Shown here one piece after another: positions 60,228 to 64,000 of a DNA stretch of 64,000 nt. The notes under the pieces are model-generated. The model made no database searches. It was not told the DNA's origin and saw only the letters and a list, made by a program, of their open reading frames with translations. The DNA is from Campylobacter sp. VBCF_01 NA2 (GTDB lineage Bacteria > Campylobacterota > Campylobacteria > Campylobacterales > Campylobacteraceae). The translations under genes and the position numbers were made by a program. How positions within the stretch are numbered: the first letter of the stretch is position 1; each line of letters starts with the position of its first letter. The stretch lies in the NCBI RefSeq assembly GCF_027797205.1, contig NZ_CP115607.1:992001-1056000 (forward strand), given 5' to 3'.

Positions 60228-60875
60228 ATGCAAAATTTAATCAAATTTCTACTTTGTGCCTTATTTGTCGCATTTATCAGCGGTTGTAGCTCGAAAGGCG
60301 ATGGCACACTTTTTAACCTCAGCCAAGAAGCATGGTATGCGCAAATCCTAGATGATTTAAACTCGCTTTCATACGATGATGCCGAGACGCACTACACGAG
60401 CTTTGCTAGCGAGCACATCGCTTCACCGCTTTTGGAAGAAATGACGCTGATTATGGCGCAAGCCTTCGTCGATGACGAAAATTACGAAAAAGCAAACAAA
60501 TATCTAGACGAATACATACGCAGATACGGCACCGCGAGAAAAATCGAATATGCAAGATACCTAAAAATCAGAGCAAATTTCGACTCATTTTCACGCCCAG
60601 GTCGCAATCAGCGATTAATGCTAAATAGCATAGATGAAATTCGCAAATTTATCATCGAATACCCTCAAAGCCAGTATAGGCCGCTATTAGAGACCATGAT
60701 GACCAAACTTCGCTTAGCCGAACACCAACTCAATAAAGACATAAAAGACCTTTACGAGCGCACTGGCAAGGACGAATCAGCCAAAATTTATGAAAGTAGA
60801 ATCGAAAATTCGCCGATGAACAGCACCGAGATTATCAAACCGCAATCCCCATGGTATCGCGCGATATTTGAGTAG
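60228..60875 (+). CDS. bamD: Outer membrane assembly lipoprotein BamD
   Basis: 215 residues from the ATG with AAGGA seven bases upstream. Lipobox AFISGC gives lipidated Cys20; TPR helices follow (AWYAQILDDLNSLSYDDAE in parts, LLEEMTLIMAQAF, YARYLKIRANFDSF, QSQYRPLLETMMTKLRLAEHQL). Essential part of the BAM complex that inserts outer-membrane beta-barrels. Ten bases before lon. Confidence 0.92.
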   Translation: MQNLIKFLLCALFVAFISGCSSKGDGTLFNLSQEAWYAQILDDLNSLSYDDAETHYTSFASEHIASPLLEEMTLIMAQAFVDDENYEKANKYLDEYIRRYGTARKIEYARYLKIRANFDSFSRPGRNQRLMLNSIDEIRKFIIEYPQSQYRPLLETMMTKLRLAEHQLNKDIKDLYERTGKDESAKIYESRIENSPMNSTEIIKPQSPWYRAIFE

Positions 60876-60885
60876 GAAATTTCTA

Positions 60886-63282
60886 ATGCAGTTATCACAA
60901 AATAAAAAATTTCCCACAGATTTGCCAATTTTGGTCGAGGACGAGCTGTTTTTATACCCGTTTATGATAACTCCGCTTTTCATAAGCGATGAAAAAAACA
61001 AAAGAGCCATCGATCTTGCCATAAAAAATGAATCCATGATAATGGTAGTAAGCTCGACGCCCGAATTTAACGGCGACAGAAGCTTCGGCGGGATTTATCA
61101 TATCGGCGTAATCGGCACTATCATGCGCACAGTGCCACTTCCTGATGGCAGGGTTAAAATTTTATTCCAAGGCTCTGCAAAGGGCAAAATTCTGCACGAA
61201 ATTTCGCAAAACCCGCTATTTGCCACTATCGGTATCGTCCATGACGAGCGAGGCGACGAAGCGAAAATCGACGCATCAATCAATGTTTTAAAAGAAAGAG
61301 TCAAAGCCCTAAGTAGCCTAACGCACTTTTTCCCAAACGATCTGCTTAAAACTATCGAGGAAAACACAGACGCATCGCGAATTTGCGATTTAACACTAAG
61401 CGCGCTCAGAGTCAAAAAAGAGATAGCGTATTCGTTTTTTTCGCAGTTAAATTTAGAAAAAAGAATTTTCGATCTCATAGCCTACATTGCCGATGAAATC
61501 GAATCTTATCGCCTCGAAAAAGAGATCAAAAGCAAAGTTCATAGCAAAATCGATCAAACCAACAAAGAATATTTTTTAAAAGAGCAGTTAAAACAGATCC
61601 AAAAAGAGCTTGGCTCAGATAGCGACAGAGAGGTCGAAATCGAAGAATACAGAAAAAAGCTAGACCTAAAAAAGCCATTTATCAGCGATGAAGCCTACAA
61701 AGAGATAAAAAAGCAAATCGACAAATTTGCACGCCTTCACCCAGACAGCGCAGACGCAGGGCTTTCGCAAAGCTATCTAGACTGGGTTTTGGAAATCCCA
61801 TTTGAGCAAATGGCAAAGGAAAAACTCTCAATCCAAAGCGTAAGCAAACAGCTAAACAAAGACCATTATTCCCTAGAAAAGCCAAAAGAGCGTATCGAAG
61901 AGTATTTCGCGCTAAAAGAGCTTTTAGAGCTTCGCGGAAGCGTGGATAAAGAGGGCAAACGCGTGAATAATGGCGCGATTTTGTGCTTTTACGGACCTCC
62001 TGGCGTGGGCAAAACCAGCCTAGCAAACTCAATCGCAACTGCGCTAAAACGCAAATTAATTCGTATCGCGCTTGGCGGATTAGAAGATGTCAATGAGCTT
62101 CGTGGCCACCGTCGCACCTATGTAGGCGCCATGCCAGGGCGTTTGGTGCAGGGTTTAATCAGCGCAAAACAGATGAATCCTGTCGTCGTGCTAGATGAAA
62201 TCGACAAGGTATCCACCTCATATAAAGGCGATCCGACCGCTGTTTTACTCGAAATTTTAGATCCAGAGCAAAATTCAGCATTTAGGGATTATTACCTAAA
62301 TTTCGATATTGATTTAAGCAAGATTATTTTTATCGCTACAGCGAACGATATTTCCCAAATACCTGCCCCACTTCGCGACAGAATGGAGTTTATCGGGCTT
62401 AGCTCATACACCCCGCAAGAGAAATTTCAAATCGCAAAAAACTATCTAATCCCGCAGGAATTAGAGCGACACGGGCTCAAACCAGCCGATATCAGCTTTC
62501 ACTCTACTGCGCTTGAAAAAATCATCGCCGAATACACCAGAGAGTCAGGCGTGCGTAACCTGCGCCGCCAAATCGCTGCGATTTGCCGTAAAATCGCCGT
62601 TAGAATTCTAAAAGATAGTGAATTTAAAAAACTTGCCATAACAACCAAAAATTTAGAAGAATTTTTGGATAAAAAGGTTTTTGAAATCGACGCCGTGAAA
62701 AAAACGAACCAAATCGGCATTGTAAATGGCCTAGCTTGGACAAGCGTGGGCGGTGATGTTCTAAAAATCGAAGCGATTAAAATCAAGGGCAAGGGTGCGA
62801 TGACGATTACCGGTCAGCTTGGCGATGTGATGAAGGAATCCGCTCAAATCGCATTTAGCGTGGTAAAAGTCCTAATCGATAATGGAAAATTAAAATTTGA
62901 AAAAAGCGCAAATTTGACGAAAGATGAGCAAATTTATAACAAATTTGACCTGCATATCCATGTCCCAGAGGGCGCTACGCCAAAAGACGGCCCAAGTGCT
63001 GGAATCACGCTAGCAACGGCGATTGCGTCGATTTTAAGCGAGAAAAAGGTGCGCTTCGATGTGGCGATGACTGGCGAGATTACGCTAAGTGGGGCTGTGC
63101 TTGCAATCGGCGGATTAAAGGAAAAATTAATCGCTGCGCACAAGGCCAAAATCACCCACGCCCTAATCCCGCGCAAAAATTTCGAGCGCGATTTGGACGA
63201 GATTCCAGATGAAGTCAAAAACGCCATGCAAATCACGCCAGTCGATCACATAGAAGATGTGCTAAAAATCGCATTGGTCTAA
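60886..63282 (+). CDS. lon: ATP-dependent protease La (Lon)
   Basis: 798 residues from the ATG after AGGA; an upstream in-frame TTG lies inside bamD. N-terminal substrate domain (LPILVEDELFLYPFM), AAA+ module with FYGPPGVGKTS and VLDEIDKV, sensor region, and Ser-Lys protease domain with PKDGPSAGITLATA (catalytic Ser) and GGLKEKLIAAHKA (catalytic Lys). Degrades misfolded and regulatory proteins. Confidence 0.97.
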   Translation: MQLSQNKKFPTDLPILVEDELFLYPFMITPLFISDEKNKRAIDLAIKNESMIMVVSSTPEFNGDRSFGGIYHIGVIGTIMRTVPLPDGRVKILFQGSAKGKILHEISQNPLFATIGIVHDERGDEAKIDASINVLKERVKALSSLTHFFPNDLLKTIEENTDASRICDLTLSALRVKKEIAYSFFSQLNLEKRIFDLIAYIADEIESYRLEKEIKSKVHSKIDQTNKEYFLKEQLKQIQKELGSDSDREVEIEEYRKKLDLKKPFISDEAYKEIKKQIDKFARLHPDSADAGLSQSYLDWVLEIPFEQMAKEKLSIQSVSKQLNKDHYSLEKPKERIEEYFALKELLELRGSVDKEGKRVNNGAILCFYGPPGVGKTSLANSIATALKRKLIRIALGGLEDVNELRGHRRTYVGAMPGRLVQGLISAKQMNPVVVLDEIDKVSTSYKGDPTAVLLEILDPEQNSAFRDYYLNFDIDLSKIIFIATANDISQIPAPLRDRMEFIGLSSYTPQEKFQIAKNYLIPQELERHGLKPADISFHSTALEKIIAEYTRESGVRNLRRQIAAICRKIAVRILKDSEFKKLAITTKNLEEFLDKKVFEIDAVKKTNQIGIVNGLAWTSVGGDVLKIEAIKIKGKGAMTITGQLGDVMKESAQIAFSVVKVLIDNGKLKFEKSANLTKDEQIYNKFDLHIHVPEGATPKDGPSAGITLATAIASILSEKKVRFDVAMTGEITLSGAVLAIGGLKEKLIAAHKAKITHALIPRKNFERDLDEIPDEVKNAMQITPVDHIEDVLKIALV

Positions 63283-63306
63283 ATTTAGCCTTTTAAGGGA
63301 GATGAA

Positions 63307-63879
63307 ATGATAAGCAAAACTAGAAAAACGAAAGAAACCGACATAAGCTTAGAGCTTGAAATTTACGGCTCAGGCAAGGCTGAGATTAGCACAGGAATTG
63401 GCTTTTTCGACCACATGCTAACAGCACTTTGCAAACACTCATTAATGGATATAAAACTCGTTTGCAAGGGCGATTTGGAAGTGGATTTTCACCACAGCGT
63501 CGAAGACTGCGGAATCGTTCTGGGTGAAGCGATAAAAGAAGCGATTTATCCGATAAAAAATGTCGAGCGATACGGCGATAGTGTGGTTGTTATGGATGAA
63601 GCGGCGACTAGCTGTGCTTTGGATTTATCAAACCGAGCATTTTTGGTTTATGAAGGCTTAAAAACCGGCAAAATCGGCGAATTTGACGCTGAGTTAATCG
63701 CTGAGTTTTTCAGAGCTCTTGCATTTAATGCAAATATTACGCTCCACTTAATAAATTTGCGTGGCGAAAACGCTCATCACATAGCAGAAGCGTCGTTTAA
63801 AGCATTTGCAGTCGCATTTAGACGAGCAGTGGCTAAAAACCCACGCACAGGAACTCCAAGCACAAAAGGCGTATTGTAG
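63307..63879 (+). CDS. hisB: Imidazoleglycerol-phosphate dehydratase
   Basis: 190 residues, the monofunctional form. GIGFFDHMLTALCKHS, the metal motif DFHHSVEDCGI and ENAHHIAEASFKAFA give the Mn-binding histidines. Sixth step of histidine synthesis. Begins 24 bases after lon with GGGAG just upstream; no other his gene is in the window. Confidence 0.95.
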   Translation: MISKTRKTKETDISLELEIYGSGKAEISTGIGFFDHMLTALCKHSLMDIKLVCKGDLEVDFHHSVEDCGIVLGEAIKEAIYPIKNVERYGDSVVVMDEAATSCALDLSNRAFLVYEGLKTGKIGEFDAELIAEFFRALAFNANITLHLINLRGENAHHIAEASFKAFAVAFRRAVAKNPRTGTPSTKGVL

Positions 63880-63882
63880 CGT

Positions 63883-64000
63883 ATGGATACATTACTTTGG
63901 CTTTTTGAATTTTTTTGGATACTTTCGTATTCTTTATTTATCCCAATTAGTATAACAATAGTTTTGTTAATCATTTCATTATATGGTTTTATTGAGCTAA
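63883..64000 (+). CDS. Membrane protein, 5' part only
   Basis: 39 codons run off the right edge from an ATG three bases after the hisB stop. The start MDTLLWLFEFFWILSYSLF is followed by a continuous hydrophobic stretch, so it is a membrane protein with at least one or two helices. Too short to assign. It is AT-rich compared with hisB. The close spacing suggests co-transcription. Confidence 0.5.
   Translation, partial: MDTLLWLFEFFWILSYSLFIPISITIVLLIISLYGFIEL

Overview
The window is chromosomal DNA of a Campylobacter or close Campylobacterota relative. The basis is a PglB-type oligosaccharyltransferase with the PglA, PglC, PglD, PglE, PglF and PglJ set, gene pairings I remember from Campylobacter jejuni (fabG-gpmI-mraY-murD; ftsE-ftsX-envC-like-trmB; bamD-lon; a WYL regulator beside acpP) and low G+C. 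The number and type of glycosyltransferases and the dTDP-sugar genes differ from C. jejuni, so a non-jejuni species is likely. I do not name it.

Layout. 1-19270 is a long minus-strand protein N-glycosylation locus read from galE towards pglF: galE, rmlA, rmlB, a 3,4-ketoisomerase, an N-acetyltransferase and an aminotransferase (a dTDP-3-acetamido-3,6-dideoxyhexose pathway), a small GTG-started ORF, a Wzx-type flippase, four variable glycosyltransferases, pglJ, pglB, pglA, pglC, pglD, then a Sel1-repeat gene between two copies of a MITE-like repeat, then pglE and pglF (cut by the window edge). 19315-28956 is minus-strand housekeeping: exported ATP-dependent DNA ligase, PolB-like exonuclease, fabI, tpiA, pgk, gapA, a barstar/barnase pair, DedA, a SYLF protein, RNase Y and 5-formyl-THF cyclo-ligase. 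29038-35057 is plus strand: a thioredoxin-like lipoprotein with ftsY, an ABCG-type ATPase and permease coupled to a large Sel1 protein, and a membrane protein whose promoter spacer is a run of eight G.

35114-38946 holds rho, accA, fabF and acpP. 39064-41131 has a WYL regulator, a 0.47-kb non-coding interval with long inverted repeats and a chain of hairpins, and an unknown helical protein. 41259-46165 holds fabG, an unlisted 52-residue membrane protein, gpmI, mraY and murD. 46166-47061 has two palindromic intergenic repeats and an AT-rich orphan gene. 47170-57787 carries the EnvC-like factor, ftsX, ftsE, trmB, a fibronectin-III lipoprotein, an RluD-type synthase, rodA, ppk, a YihY protein and hpf. 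57805-60038 has three pilin-like genes, followed by bamD, lon, hisB and the start of a membrane protein.

How it works together: Pgl enzymes make and add diNAcBac to undecaprenyl phosphate (PglF/E/D/C), extend it (PglA/J and four further transferases), flip it and transfer it to proteins (PglB); the dTDP-amino-sugar block probably supplies an extra outer residue. The least explained parts are the hairpin-rich element at 40078-40503, the repeat-bracketed sel1 cassette, the G8 promoter, and the ABCG-Sel1 operon. All functional calls are by reading translated sequence and remembered family features; no search or folding program was run.
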